Source: Lutjanus erythropterus
Taxonomy: Eukaryota > Chordata > Actinopteri > Lutjaniformes > Lutjanidae
Length of the DNA: 64,000 nucleotides
Assembly (NCBI GenBank): GCA_020091685.1
Contig: CM034607.1
Location: 31,778,983-31,842,982, forward strand
Reading direction: 5' to 3'
A program made the position numbers and the translations under genes. Under the pieces are notes generated by a model. That model was not told the origin of the DNA. It worked only from the letters and a program-made list of their open reading frames with translations, and did not search any database. The stretch's first letter is position 1. Every line of letters begins with the position of its first letter. Shown one piece after another: positions 1-13,886 of the stretch.

Positions 1-902
1 ATTTGCATGTCATTTTACAATTTGAGTGTCAAAGTGTGATTAGAAACAATGACACTGAAAGAGTCAGTAGTCCTGCTTTGCCCCTGAGATACACAGTGCC
101 CCATTCATGGTTGATTGTTTATTATTCATTTGTTTATTTATTTACGTCCTTCTTTGGTCTGGAAAGCATATTGAGATACTGCATCTCTTCTTCCAGTCCT
201 GTCAAGCCAGCAGCACATGCAGTTTCACCTAAAAGACTATTTCACATGTTAGAATGCATAAAATATGTTAACAAAACATCACAACTTAAATGGAAAAAGA
301 AAATAAGCAATACAGACCAGACCAGCAACATCCATATAACGTTCTACCTCAAGTCACTGATTATATTAAACAGCAACATATTTCCTTCAGGGATCATAGT
401 GAAGATGATGACGATGATGATGATTAGAGCTGCAACGATTAGTCGATTAATCGATCAAACTTTATTGAGCAGCTGGTGTTAAATTTAATCCTGATTTTGT
501 CTGAGGCCCTTCAATTTCACTTCCATACTTTTTATTACAAGTTCATCATTCTTCAGTCACAAGTGCTTTCGCTCCGTCTACAAAATTAATTGATTACTGA
601 GTAAACTGAATATCTTTGGGTTCTGGACAAAAAAAAATAAAAAATACATGTGGCGTCACCTTGACCTTTGGGAAACGATGATCCAAAATATTTCATAATT
701 TTCTGACATTTTATGGACCAAACAGCTGATTGATTAATCAAGAAAATGATTGACAGATTGATGGATAATGAAAATGATCATTAGTTGCAGCCTTAATGAT
801 GATGATGATCTAATTTTGATTTGACTGGCTGATACATTATTTTCATCTCTTGGGATCTTCTGTATACCCATCTTTGTGTGTGTGTTTGTGTGTCTTTCTC
901 AG
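1..902 (+). other. tap2 intron, 5' part of gene outside window
   Basis: No coding exon is recognised here. The first visible tap2 exon opens at 903 after a pyrimidine-rich tract ending in AG. Its first codon is split, so at least one upstream exon encoding the N-terminus and first membrane helices lies before the window. The stretch holds a MITE-like repeat (426-795), GATGAT repeats on both sides of it and a GT-rich run just before the acceptor. The open frame at 3-482 resembles no protein known to me. Confidence 0.7.
426..795. mobile_element. MITE-like dispersed repeat, copy 1 (tap2 intron)
   Basis: The repeat opens with AGAGCTGCAACGATTAGTCG and closes with ATCATTAGTTGCAGCCT, so its ends are imperfect inverted repeats around GCTGCAAC. 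Many ATTAATCGAT-like segments lie inside. An internal stretch, GACATTTTATGGACCAAAC, recurs in the brd2 intron copy at 27279-27670. GATGAT-type sequence lies on both sides and may hide the target-site duplication. It has no coding capacity. The transposon superfamily is not established; a hAT-like origin is only a guess. Confidence 0.6.
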
Positions 903-3900
903 GTGAGATGTTCATCCCGTTCTACACTGGGAAAGTCATCGACATCATTGGCAGCCATTACCAGCCCAATGAATTCATATCTGCACTCCTCTTCATGGGC
1001 CTGTTCTCTCTGGGAAGGTGTGTTGTTGAGGTTTCCCCTCAACATTTGTCCATCAGCATGTTTTTGTTTTTTGTGCACAGGTAATATGTCACTGACTTTG
1101 TCTTTTTTTGATTTATTAATCAGCTCTGTGAGTGCAGGCTGCAGAGGGGGTCTCCTACTTTGTGCAATCAGTGCCTTCACATGCAGAGTGAAGGTCATGC
1201 TGTTTGGGGCTTTGACCAAACAGGAAATTGGATTCTTTGAGACCACAAAGACGGGTAAGCCTCTTATAATATAACTATCAGTTACGTAGTATGAATAATT
1301 TCTCAGTGAATATAAAGGAGAGAACAAGTTAAGTTAAGACTGAACAAAGACAGGACATTTCAGGACAGGATAGGAGAGGTGAGACATGATATACTGGACA
1401 AAACAGATCAGTCAGACATATCAACACAGGACAAGAGAAGATAAAAGAATATGACAGAAAAAGACTGAAGATCATTTTTAAATATTTTCTGTGCAGGTGA
1501 AATCACATCCCGATTGTCTAGAGACACCAACTTGATGGGAAGAACAGTGTGTCTGAATGTCAATGTGCTGCTGAGGACATTCATCAAGACGATGGGAATG
1601 ATCTTCCTGATGATGAACCTGTCATGGAAGCTCACATTCCTCGTACTGATGGAGACGCCCATCACTGGCCTCATTCAGAACATCCACGACACAGACTACC
1701 AGGTAAAAACAGCTTAATATGATGTTAAATTAACATTAAGATCCACACAGTTTATATGATATCCATTACCAAGAAACTGTTTAGTCACTTTAACTAATAA
1801 AGTAATCCATTTAAAATAATTTAACATACCTGTCATCATGTCTTTTAAAAGAAAAGTCTGTTTTTGTAATTCCTTCCCCAGAGGCTGTCCCTCGCAGTGC
1901 AGGACTCCATGGCTCTGGCAAATAAGGCTGCGAACGAAGCAGTGTCCGGTATTCGTGTGGTACGGAGCTTTAATGCAGAAAAGCATGAGGCCCGTCGCTA
2001 TGACGACCGCTTGATGGATACACACAGACTCAAGACCCAACGAGACACTATCAGGGCTGTTTACCTGCTCGCACGGAGGGTGAGAAGTTTGTAATTCTTT
2101 TTGTAAAACTGTTTTTCGGTAATCAGATCAGTGTCGAGCCTATCATTGCATATCACAGTGTATAATTTTGTGTCTATAGTTGACAGGGTTGGGCATGCAG
2201 GTGGTCATGTTGTACTACGGCAGGCGGTTCATCCAGAATGGACAGATGACGACTGGCAACCTGGTTTCCTTCATCCTCTACCAGTCAGATCTTGGAGACA
2301 ACATCCGGGTATCCCATAATGCACTGTGAATTGTTATCAGTCAGGGCTGATTGCAAGCTCCTGAAAGTAGTAACTTTTAATTTATTTAACAAATAGTGCA
2401 GCTGTTAGTCAAGGCAAACTACATTTCATAGACAAGGGATAAGTCAATGTCCTAAACATTCTCCTACACAAAACTAAACATGATTGCTTGCAAAAATATT
2501 AACATTCAACAAAATACAAACTGCTCTGACTGAATGAAAATGTGCTATGAAGTGATCAGTTTTTGACTGCCATCTTCCAGACACTCGCCTACATCTTCGG
2601 CGACATGCTGAACTCGGTGGGGGCTGCTGGGAAAGTGTTTGAGTACCTGGACCGAAAACCTCAGGTCAGCACGGAGGGCAAACTCAAACCAGAACAGCTG
2701 ACAGGAAATGTCACCTTCCGCCATGTCAACTTTGCCTACCCCTCATGCCTCGACAAAACAGTGCTGCAGGTGAGGTCTGTGTAGACAAGAGGGGCGTTGG
2801 CTCCAATTTGGTCAATTCATAAAGAAACTATTGAAATGAATAGTAGGAAAAAACAAGACAAATATAGAAATATACATTACAGACAGAAAATTAAATTTTA
2901 ACCAAATTCTGCCTCATAAATTAAAATTTTACAGACGTACTTTTTCATCCACCCTGACTGTCTATGTTTGTCAGATGGATAAATGTCAAATATTGCAGTT
3001 TAACTGTGTTATTACAGCCACCTTTATCTCCTTGCTTCAGGACTTTTCTTTGGAGCTGAAGTCAGGTCAGATGACGGCCCTGGTGGGTCCATCTGGACAA
3101 GGAAAAAGCACCTGTGTGAGTCTGCTGGAGCGATTCTACGATCCGCAGGATGGAGAAATCCTATTGGACAATAAACCACTGGAATCCTATGACCACCGTT
3201 TCCTCCACAAGAAGGTAATTTTTACATTACTGCTTTTACTGATGATGCACGCAATTCTTTGGCGTTATCATAGAGAATTTCTCTTTTATCTGTGATCAGA
3301 TTCTTACAAGAAGAAAAATATTGGATGAAGATAAGATTCATCCACAAATATCAATATTTCCTTCCAATTAAGTGCTAATTGTTTGGACCATCAAGAGTCA
3401 ACTAACAGGAAATTTTCTGATTTGGCAGGACGTAATTAAATAAAAATAATATCTGAGAGGATTTTACTGTATTTTCTTTTATTTTATATGTATTATATGA
3501 GTTATTCACTCAGTCAAGCTGACAAGAGTGTGTTTAACAGATTGCTGTGGTGAACCAGGAGCCTGTGCTCTTCTCTGGCTCCATCAGAGACAACATCGCC
3601 TACGGGCTGGCTGACTGCTCACTGGATGCGATCCAGGAAGCAGCACGCAAAGCCAACTGCCATGACTTCATCACGCAGTTGGAGAAAGGTTATGATACAG
3701 GTAAACTCTTTTTACCACCATTTGGTGAATGAGGGAAGACAATACTATTTGCAGAGCGAGATTGATTATGGAAAAATAATGTACTTTTTATTAATTTATC
3801 TTAACCATTTATGTAGATTCAATTTGTGCATAATAATTATACACATACACATACAGTATTTACAGTATATACTCTCGTATTTTGAGTTTTCAGATACTTT

Positions 3901-4976
3901 ATATCTTTCTGCATCTGATTGGTTTGAAATTTTACATCTTGGACTTCAGTCTGTTCTGATTTTATAATGTTGTCCATTTCTCAGAGGTGGGTGAGGGCGG
4001 CGGCCAGTTGTCCAAGAGTGAGAGGCAGCGGATCGCCATAGCTCGAGCTCTGGTCAGACGGCCACAGGTCCTCATTCTGGACGAAATAACCAGCTCTCTG
4101 GACACTGAGAGTGAAAATAAGGTATGTCGCAACTTTTAACACAGTGGTGTCCAGTCCTTCCAGCATCAGAAACCTCTAGGTTTGTTATGTTCTGCTACCC
4201 TCAGTTAGATCATGAGGACTTTGTGAAAACTCTTCATCACTACAGTACAGATCTGTGATTGTTTTCACGCAAGTCTTCACCTTTGATCCTAAGATTTCTG
4301 TGCAGTACTTCTGTTAAATGTGTGGCAAATTTGGCCAGTCAGTCATACAAGCCAAATGTCTTCCAGTGCCTAATAGAAAAGGAAAGCTTAGTCATAACAA
4401 ATGGCATTTTTCTCTGACATATCTCGAAGAAAGGTGATGTAATCCATTTGATAAATAACATAATTTAGCCTGTTTTTAAAGACTAATTGGTCAGTGTTTT
4501 TTCATGCATGCTCTGTGTGCTCACTGACATCCAATCATATTCATTCTCAATAAATGTCTGCCACTGAAGTGCAAATCTGCATATATCTGATGATATTATC
4601 TAACCTCTTGTTTTATTTTTTATTCTTTTATATACCACAGTACAGAGTAAATAATACGATATATCTAAATGTTTTTTTCTGTCATCCTTTAGCTGTTCCA
4701 CTGAAAAACAGCGATAGTTAGTAAATGCCAGATAATAAAATAAATAATTCTTGTCATGACTCTTCACAGGTTCAGCAGGCTGTAGCTAGTTGCCCCAACC
4801 AGACCCTGCTGGTGATCGCTCACAGGCTGAAGACCATTGAGAGGGCGGATCAGATCGTTGTGATTGGTGACGGCAGAGTTGAGGAGCGAGGGACTCACCA
4901 GCAACTGATGGACAACAAGGGGACCTACTACAAACTGAGAGAGAAGCTCTTCACTGAGGGAGACCAACAAGAGTGA
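903..4976 (+). CDS. tap2: TAP2-like peptide transporter subunit, 3' ten exons (5' end outside window)
   Basis: This is an ABC half-transporter of the TAP/ABCB family. With TAP1 it pumps proteasome-derived peptides from the cytosol into the ER lumen for MHC class I loading. Exons: 903-1017, 1124-1254, 1497-1702, 1882-2079, 2180-2308, 2581-2769, 3041-3214, 3541-3700, 3985-4121 and 4770-4976 (stop TGA). The joined frame gives 547 residues. The first exon has the family segment [14 protein letters not shown], and the transmembrane region ends near exon 6. The nucleotide-binding domain shows an A-loop tyrosine (FAYP), Walker [10 protein letters not shown] (about 3085-3111), Q-loop VVNQEPVLF, Walker B VLILDE (about 4068-4085), D-loop SSLD and H-loop IAHRLKT. 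The signature loop at 4008-4022 reads LSKSE where most ABC proteins have LSGGQ. TAP2 is preferred over TAP1 because of the exon pattern, the SAGCRGG segment and the brd2 neighbour. A teleost TAP2 paralogue is possible. Confidence 0.93.
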
Positions 4977-5299
4977 CAAACTGATGCTGTAGCCTGATGC
5001 ATAATGTGAAAAAATTGCTTTATACGATTGTGCTGCACAGGGGCGTTTCTAGAAGAGGCGTGGGCAAAGCCCTGAAATCTGGTTGGCCACCCTAAGTGCT
5101 ACCCCATTATCCTCAAGTAGGATTAGTTATATGACCAACAAGAGGCAGAACCTTAGTTTGAACCAATTTCGTATGCAGCCTACTTTTATTTATTATTTTT
5201 ATACATGATGGAGTGTGAGGGATGAATTGAAGATTCTCACAGTCTGAGGAAAGACTTACAATGGGGACACAATTTCTTTTAGAGGACTTAAAGAATAAA
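4977..5299 (+). terminator. tap2: tap2 3' UTR and likely polyA signal
   Basis: Non-coding sequence follows the stop. The first AATAAA on the plus strand is at 5294-5299, about 320 bases downstream, and is the most likely cleavage signal. Other AATAAA-like words further on (for example near 5980) could serve longer transcripts. Confidence 0.5.
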
Positions 5300-8200
5300 G
5301 TATGGAAGCATTCTGTTATATATGTATGGTGCCTCTCTATTGTGTTAAGATTGGTAGGGCTATTAACCTGTTATTTTTTTAAACAGGGAATGTTAGGAAA
5401 TTATAAGATATTGTGATGTTAGTAATTAAAATAGATACGAGAAATGGTACATTAACGTGTGCATGTGTGTGTACGATGGCTTATATTCGTGTGTGTGCGT
5501 ATACACAAGGCTGTTTCATGACACTTTGTACCAAGTCAGTGTCTCACATGGGTCACCCCAGTCAAAAAAAGTCTGGAAACGTCCCTGGTGCTGCGTGTGT
5601 TAGACAGCAGAACCATCAGCAGCTTGTCTGATAAAATGTAAGAGAACCAGCTGGAGTTTATGTACATATTTTTTTATAGAGAGTGAAAATGAAAGAATAA
5701 GGACCAATATGTTTTTCAGATGTGTCTGTATTTTAAAACACATGGCCTAAAAAGCACCTGTACAGCATCTTAACTGTTTCGTTTTATTTATTTTGCAGAG
5801 TTGAAATTATATCTGGTTTTGTAAATGAATCAAATTAAATGCATGAGTGAGCTTTTTCTGATTTCTTATATTTTTTTCATTTAATTTCCTGATATAAAGT
5901 TTGATATGGCAGTTCACAGTTAACACCATAAACCATCATTTATGATGAGAGAGGCCAAAGGTTGTTTATGGTTATATCCCAAATAAAACATTGATCAACA
6001 GCATTAAACATTTTGGATTACAGTCAAAATCTGACAGTAAGTCAGTCAAACCTCATCTGAATGATGGATTGTATTTTTTTATGCTTTGTTTCATATATGT
6101 ATAAAGTCCTTTCACACAAAAAAACAGTCACAGGGCATTCAAATGACATAAATTAAAAAACTAACAAACATGGAGAATGTGATCAGATCTATTCTACACA
6201 CAGTAAAGTAAATTAGATGGTCTGGAAAGTGTTGTCTGCGTGTCGCTATAAGGATGTGATCATAAACAAACAGGATTGAGTTTAGGTTTTATCTTTATCC
6301 TACAGTCAAAATTCAGAGTTTATTGGTTTTATATAAGCCCAGTTGGCCTGATTCATACTGTTGCCTGCTGTAGTATGAAAGGAGGACAGGGAACACTTAA
6401 AAATTACTAAAAAGTAAATAATTCAAGTTTTATTCAGCATGGTGATTGTTTGAATTGGTTTTATTTATTAGACGTCTGAGGCCTTTGAGTTTTTTTTAAT
6501 CACATATCAGTCGATTGCGTCTGTTGCATTTCTGGTTTTAAGCCACTTGACTGTGCAGTATGGTGGAGGTTGGGTTTTATTGTGGCGTGGAAAGTCCCTG
6601 GCTGACTACCGACATGTTTTCTTTCAGGCAGTGAAGAATTTTGGACAGTTGCCTGGTGACTTATGTCATAAACACCAAAGGTACAGTGAAGCGATACGCA
6701 GCGTTATGTCAAAACACCAACCCCCTCTATCGACAAAGATCAGGCTCATCTCAGGCGACACGTCACCATTTTGTCAAGTCGTCCGTGCATTCACAAAATG
6801 GCGGCTGGAATCACGTGTTACAGAAAATTTAGGCTTTTTTTTTCTCATGGAATTTAATGACTGCAAAGTTTTTAAAATTTCATGTATTCTGAGAAACTTT
6901 AATGAACATACATGTTCTGTTTCTGTCGCCTTAAATTCACATTCCTCTGCTCGATTGTACCAGAGCTGATCTCTGATGTGAACCTGCTCTGAAAGTGCAG
7001 AACAAGTGATCTGTGAAAATCAGGGGGTATGATATGTACACCTACACTGCAGAAGAGAGATGCATAACTAACACAATTTAGAAATATTTGGAACATGTCA
7101 AGTTCACAAAGTATTTGTCTACATAACTTGAATTGTTCTCAACACAGATGTGAACTCAAGCAGAGGCAGAGCAGTTGAAAGAAATCAGCTGTTTAGGTAA
7201 GAGTCTAAAACAAAGTTCAGCAACAGGTAATCAGTCAGCAAAGAAAACCTAAGCAGGCAAACCAGGAGCAGGCTGTGGTTGTGAAGAGGCAGGAAGGAAA
7301 CAGGAATGATGACTAGAAAGCTGAGACTGAATAATGCATTAGATTGCATCTTACATCTGGTATGATAGATGATAAAGACTTTAAAAACACACAAAAAAAT
7401 GTGCAAAATGTCTAAGTAGAAGTAGCCATTGTGACTTTAACATTTGCTGGCATGGCCTACAATATTATTATATTATTATTGATTGTATATATTCCTATCA
7501 TTATGCAATTGCCCCCTAAATTTTTATTATCTATTTTAACATGCAGAATTACATGTTCCTCTCTGGGTGAGAATTGGTCTTCTGTTTACTGTTGGTCCTT
7601 ATTAACACAATTTTTAACTCCCTGGATGACATAAAAAAATGTATGTCGGCTTAAAACCTGAGAGTTTGGCGGCACAGTCTGTCAGGCAGTGACTCATCAG
7701 TAAACTTGGCTGCTTCCCATCAGCAATTGTGTGCCGCCTGCGGATTACTGAGGCACAAGGGCACAAAGTGAAAAAAGTTGACGCCATCTTAGGGTGAGGC
7801 CTTCAAAAGCCTAAACACAAAATGGCCGACAGCACGTGTCAAAAGTTACAAAATGTGGGGTAATAAGGCAAATGAAAGGTGATATAGTGACCCGGTGGTT
7901 ATATCTATGATTGTGGTGTCATAGAAAGGAGTCATGTGCATCCTCAAACCTCACTCTATACCTGTATTATATACTGTATATGCATGTATTTTTTTGTTTT
8001 TTTTTTTGGATGTGCGTATGAGCCGAGAAGCTTTTGCTTAACCGGTTCTGCGCCATACCACTGCACCACAACACCGAGCTGGAAAGTCCCTTCTCTTCTC
8101 TTTCACTTTCTTTCTCTGTGTTGTGAGTTTACTGGCTGCCTGACTCAGCCAAGCCCTCGTGACTGAGAGCATTCTGGTTTAGACACTCCTTTACCGTTTA

Positions 8201-10720
8201 TGTATGCGGCTTGTGTGGATTTTTTTTAGCTGTTGCCACAGTGACGTATTTAATATGATATAATAAATCATAAATAATAAATTTGCCACACAATCTGTTG
8301 CAAAAACTGAACTGTTTGCATGCTTCTCTAATGCCTTTAACATGTAGGCATGTGAATAACAATCCCCTAGAGAGCACAAATTAGTAGATTGGTTTTGGTT
8401 TGTTGTGGCTGTTGATGGAGATAAACTCACTTTCCATCCACCATGTCTCACTGAATATTTCACATCAGATTTTATATTAGTACCAAATGGTCTGCTATAC
8501 AGCAAATATTCTATGGTTTGGTGATTCAAATCTTTTACTTTAAGATAGAATAAGTACAATTTGTAAGTTGCTGTTTGTAAAAACACCAGAATGATGGGTG
8601 ATTCTTGAGAAGGGAAAATACAGGCAGAGGACACTTAAGTGGTGATTGAAAGGGGTTATGTTTATGAGGCTATACACTGCTTTTAAAGAAAATGTTGCAT
8701 GTTATACCTTTAACAAGATCATCCATGAGACCCATCCTGGGTCAGATTCTCCTTAAAATCAGATGAAATGAGCCTGTGTTTATATTTTCCCAGGTAAGGT
8801 TACAGAGTGAGTGACTCGCTAGCCAATTAAAAGGAAGCAGCAAGAGATTTTTATTTAGATTATTTATTTTTCACGTAATATTTTGTGGTTATAATTGTGG
8901 AAATACCACTGCTTTTGTCCACAGGGGCCTCTAAAATCAACAAAATATCAAAGCTCCTTGTAGTATCTTTTAGTAAAAGTACCAATACAGCAGTGTGACA
9001 CTGCATTATAAGTCCTTAAGTTTTCATTTTACAAATGCACTGAGTAAAATTGTTAGCATTTCACTTTTGTAACTGATCAAGTATATATATACTTAGTTAC
9101 TTTCCATCATGGCAAATATTTCTCCAGGTCTGCTGTCCTACAACTGCTCCAGTTAAAGAGTCATGTTATCCATGTGCACAACACAAACAAGCCAAACTTT
9201 AAAACATGAGTGATTTTAGGAAGAAAAGGAGTCAGCTGACTGAATAGCTTCACTGTAACATAATATTTGCTTCTCTTCTCCTCTTTAAACCAAAAGTGAT
9301 AAAGGAACTGATGCAACATAAAACACAACAGAAATGACACCAGTGTTGCTTCCTTTCCACTCCTCATCTCATTTTGTTCGATGGATGTTTGACTAATGTG
9401 TTTGCAAACAGTAAGTTGGAATTGAAAAGAAATGACTGGAGTAAAATCTATTACTTGGGGAAAAAAAAGTCTGAGAAAAATCAAGTGCAGTTATTGATTT
9501 TGGAGAATATCTGTGCAGACATTTTTAACTGACAGGGAGAACTTTTGTGTTGTTTTATAGCCAGGTAAACCCCCAGTTTTTTTTTTGTGAATCCCCTAAC
9601 TTTCCCAGAGAATGTGGCAATTGCAAGCAGTTGATGAGTGGTTTCCTCGGTTATTAAAAAAGAAAGAAACGCCCAATCAAACACAAATCACGTGATCAGT
9701 TAAGGGAAGTCCCGGCTTATGGACAAAGGGTAATCGAAAATGCTGATCTGATGTGTGGTTATAACTTTGGGGGGAGGGCAAAGTTGGACATTACAGTGCT
9801 GATTTGTGATAAAGCCTTTATGGCAGTGTAACAGCGCCCTGTTGGTTGTTTTTGGCACTTTTACCAATAACCACGTGACTTCTGGGAAGCAGTTGGTTTG
9901 TCAGACTAGAAAAAGTAAGGGGATTCTCAAAAGGCCCAGCAAAAGGTGGAATCATTGTGCTTGACTGCCATCTAGTGAGAGAAATAATTAATAAACAAAT
10001 ATGGCCCTGACACAAAAACCACCATGGTTTGGTTTGTACAAACAGTGTCTATTGTGTTGTGGAAGTTATTGTGGTGTGTGTGGATCCACAAGAGACCACA
10101 TGTTGCAGAGAGGTGACAGTAAGATCTGAAACCAAAGGGCCACATGAATATGACAGAGGAACAAACTCCTTTGGTTAAAATATCAACGCTGTGGATTATT
10201 TTACATTTTATAAGTCACCAGACATACTGTATGAGATCTGTATATTTTATCAGATGGTTTAAAATACAGATTATCTTGTTTGTAGACTCTTCAACAGGGA
10301 CAGAAAAATTGTAGGGGATTAAAAGCAGTTGAAATTCAGTCACCACCACACAACTGTCCCACAAATAAACAGTTTGAACAATGACTCAGAGGTTTAAGCC
10401 GAGAAGAATAGTCAGATTCACCGGATGTCAGAGGTCTCTGGCGGTGTGGCGGGAGGATGACATAATTTACTAAAAATGGAGTTGTGATAGAGCAGTGGCG
10501 AGAGCAACAGCACCCCAAGTGCTTTCTGCAGGAATTTTCACCATGCAGCCAGAAAGCCATGTGATTTCCTGTAACTCCTCAGTCTGGTGAATCGGCAACT
10601 GTAAGCTCGCTGCCATGAGTCTTTTGCAGAGGATGCAAATAATAGATCTCGAGTGCCCTCAAGTGGATTAAAATAAGAAACGAATAAAGTGTATTACATG
10701 TATTGAAATGACATAAAATC

Positions 10721-10789
10721 TAACATAACATAACACAACATAACATAACATAACATAACATAACATAACATAACATAACATAACATAAA
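10721..10789. repeat. (TAACA)n microsatellite
   Basis: About 14 copies of a TAACA pentamer in tandem, with one TAACACAACA interruption near 10731-10740. Confidence 0.95.
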
Positions 10790-11194
10790 CTTTACAAATC
10801 TATTTTGCAATGGAAGGTATTGTCCAAATTCACTTACCTGGAAACAACAGCAGGTCATTGGCTGTTAGCTCTCTGCTCCCCAATGATGCATCAGACATCT
10901 AGTATAAATGTATGTCATATCATACATAGTGTTTCTTCATATAATTAACCATATTCCTTAAATATTGGAATGAGCAGATACAGAATAGCCTACTACATGT
11001 GTGATATTGTCAAATTTTATTTTATTGAAGGTACTTAGAATTAAAGTTCCACTGATCAGGTGGAACAGAGATCAGCTGCACAATGTGGGTTTTCTCATAA
11101 CTGACTGACTGTCAATTCAAAAGGATTTAAGAGATAAGGAAAATCAGGGTTTCTCTCAGAGTTTAAAAAAACAATGCAACCTATTTGATATTGT

Positions 11195-11269
11195 ATACTT
11201 GCATAAAAGCTCATGATTTACACACAGACACAACATCAGTGTGTAAATCATGAGCTTTTATGCAAGTAT
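11195..11269. repeat. Perfect inverted repeat, 31-bp arms, 13-nt loop
   Basis: The left arm is 11195-11225 (starts ATACTTGCATAAAAGC) and the right arm 11239-11269 (ends TTTTATGCAAGTAT). The arms are perfect reverse complements across 31 positions, and the match stops sharply on the outer side. The spacer is 11226-11238. No coding sequence overlaps. It could be a very short MITE, an extruding cruciform or a small hairpin RNA. Confidence 0.9.
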
Positions 11270-13838
11270 GTTGCTCTATGCAAACTTTTAATGTAGCTGA
11301 AATTCACATTTCGCTTTACAGTTTATAAATATTTGAATATATACATTTAATGCTTTACAGTTTACCTTATAGTTAGTTATTTAACAGTTGAGAGGAGGTA
11401 GAGCACCTGGTGTGTGTAGACTCCATAAGAAACCACTGCCAGCTGCCGTGAACCTGCTGGACCAAATCATCCACAAAATTACTCCAGGACCTGGCAGCAC
11501 ATTTGCTGTCTTTTTCTTCACTTGTGAAATGACTGACATGTTTACAATTAAAACTATGAAGAGAAGGTCAAAGGGGTCAAAGGTCATCCTTATGTGTAGC
11601 AGGGAGAGACATTTTGACTGTTGCAGAGATCCAATAGATTTTTTTAGGCAGCTATTTTCATCATCAGATTGTCAGAACAAAGTGAAAATGATATTGATGA
11701 ACAGCCTCAATAAACGTGGACATTCAGAGCATCAAATTTCCTTTTTTATATACAGTGTTTTCTGTTCTGCCTAATATTATTCATTTGTATTTGTATATAT
11801 ATTTTTTTATCCATTATCTATTAAAAATTGCAGACCATCAGGGATCACCCACACTGAGTTTATTTTATGTTACATTAAGAGAAATCATGTCTTTAATTAC
11901 TCCATATTAAACCAAAATGGCTTTCAGAAAAGAAGAAAGAAGAAAAACAGTTTCCCATATTATGTAACAACTGTAATAATTTCCTGTTCACTGGACATTA
12001 AAAAATAATTTCCTAACGTGGTTTCCATTTAAGTGATGCATGATATAAATCCACTGTTCTTATTTTGTGTAGAAATATGATGTAAAGTTTATTTGAATCT
12101 AATATGAGGCATCAGCAGTCTGACTGTTAAATCCAGAGTGATTTTTTTTTCTAAACTCACAGTCTTTTTGATATAATATAGTAGCAGTGAAAGTAGACAG
12201 TGTTTACTTGGTGAGCTGCAGTGGAAGAAGAGCAACACAAACACGCAACTTCAGAAGTTGTAATGCAGTGTCCTAGAATGTCATAATATATCACACAATA
12301 TACATTTTATCACACTTTATGTAATTTTGAGCTGTGACCAATTATTATAAGTTATGTTTTCATTAATTTTATAGTTTCCACAGGATGCAAAATAATAACC
12401 TGCTCAACTATGCATCTTTTTCTTTTTTTGAGGACTGAGTTTAAATAAAGGGTATGTGTGATCAAACATTAAATTTAAAAAAACACTGAATAAACACTGC
12501 CATCGCAGAGTTTGCTCAGTCTTTCAGAATAAAAATACTAAAGTATCATCAAGCTATGGATCGCAGGCTTCCATTGATCCAGTTACTTTGAATTACAATT
12601 CCCCACAATGACAGTACAGCATGCAGACTAAATATTAATTTACCTTTTTATCATTATTTACCTAATTTAGATTAACTGCAGGTAACATTTTCTTATACTT
12701 TAAAAAAAACAAACAAACATTTTCTTATACTGCTGCTCTTAATTTTACATGTGATTGCAAACAAACTACGCACTTCCTGTAGGTCTGAGTTTAACTTGGT
12801 GACCATTAGATGGCGACATAGCATCACATATTTCAATACTCTGAAAGGCAGTAACCTGGAGTGATCAATAGATGGCACATTTAACCAGTAATCCAACATG
12901 GTAACTAATGAATTTTAGATCTCACACATCTGCTGAAAATTAAAATTGTGTTTTTCCTATTCTTACTATTCTTATATGAATAATGAACTATAACATCTGG
13001 ACATATGTTTTTTTTTCCTCAATCACAAAATCATCCTTATTTAAAAGCAATCTTAATTCCAGGACAAGATTTTAGATAATCTGTCTTCTCCAAAGCAGCC
13101 GTTGATACTGTCTGTTAAATCCTGATCCAATCAACAGATATGAGAGTGCAGGTGGTGCATCTGGTTCATATTATGTCTCAGTGGTTTCCATCCCCCAAAA
13201 AACAAGACATTTGCATCACATAAAGTGACTAACTTCTTATATGCTGACAATTATTTCTAGTTTTTTCATTATTATTTAATTAATAGTATTGTGCAATTAC
13301 AACCTCAAATCACTTTCAAACACCTACATCCTACATGTTAAATTTATTAAGATACTCTGAATACATATTTTATGCAATCACTTACATTACATGATTTTTC
13401 AAATCCCAAGAAACATAGAGGCTTAAGAAGTCATGTGTACAATATGCAAGAGTTTGGAGAAGATGGGCTGAAGTGAAAGTGAGATTTTTTTTTTTATTCC
13501 TGCTCTGTTTCAGTAAGTAATCATACAAAGGAAAATCCAATCCTTAAATTAAGTCACAGTCAGAGAAAACAGCACTACATATATCTGTTGATTAATCTGG
13601 AAAATGCTCAACTATTTTGTCCAAAATGTTTGGAAAAGGAAATCAAGCAAATATGTGTGTATATCATCTTGTATCTCACTAAATGCAAGAATGAATAAAG
13701 CAGTCTGAGAGACTTTGAACCAGTTACAGCAATTAGACTGCAGAGGTGCAGCCTTTATTGTTTTGCACATCCTGCAGGGACACGTCAGGAGGCACAGCGG
13801 GATGACAAGCCAGACTTTCACACCTGAGCCCAGTACAT

Positions 13839-13839
<1 letters not shown>

Positions 13840-13883
<44 letters not shown>
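13840..13883. repeat. (CA)n microsatellite
   Basis: An uninterrupted CA dinucleotide run of about 22 units, after CAGTACATG. Confidence 0.95.

Positions 13884-13886
<3 letters not shown>

Noticed and set aside
899-1327. Minus-strand open frame overlapping tap2 exons
   Set aside because: It is the shadow of the plus-strand tap2 exons, which carry the family motifs and splice sites.
9585-9915. Inverted GAATCCCC-type words suggesting a MITE
   Set aside because: The match is limited to short words with many mismatches between them.
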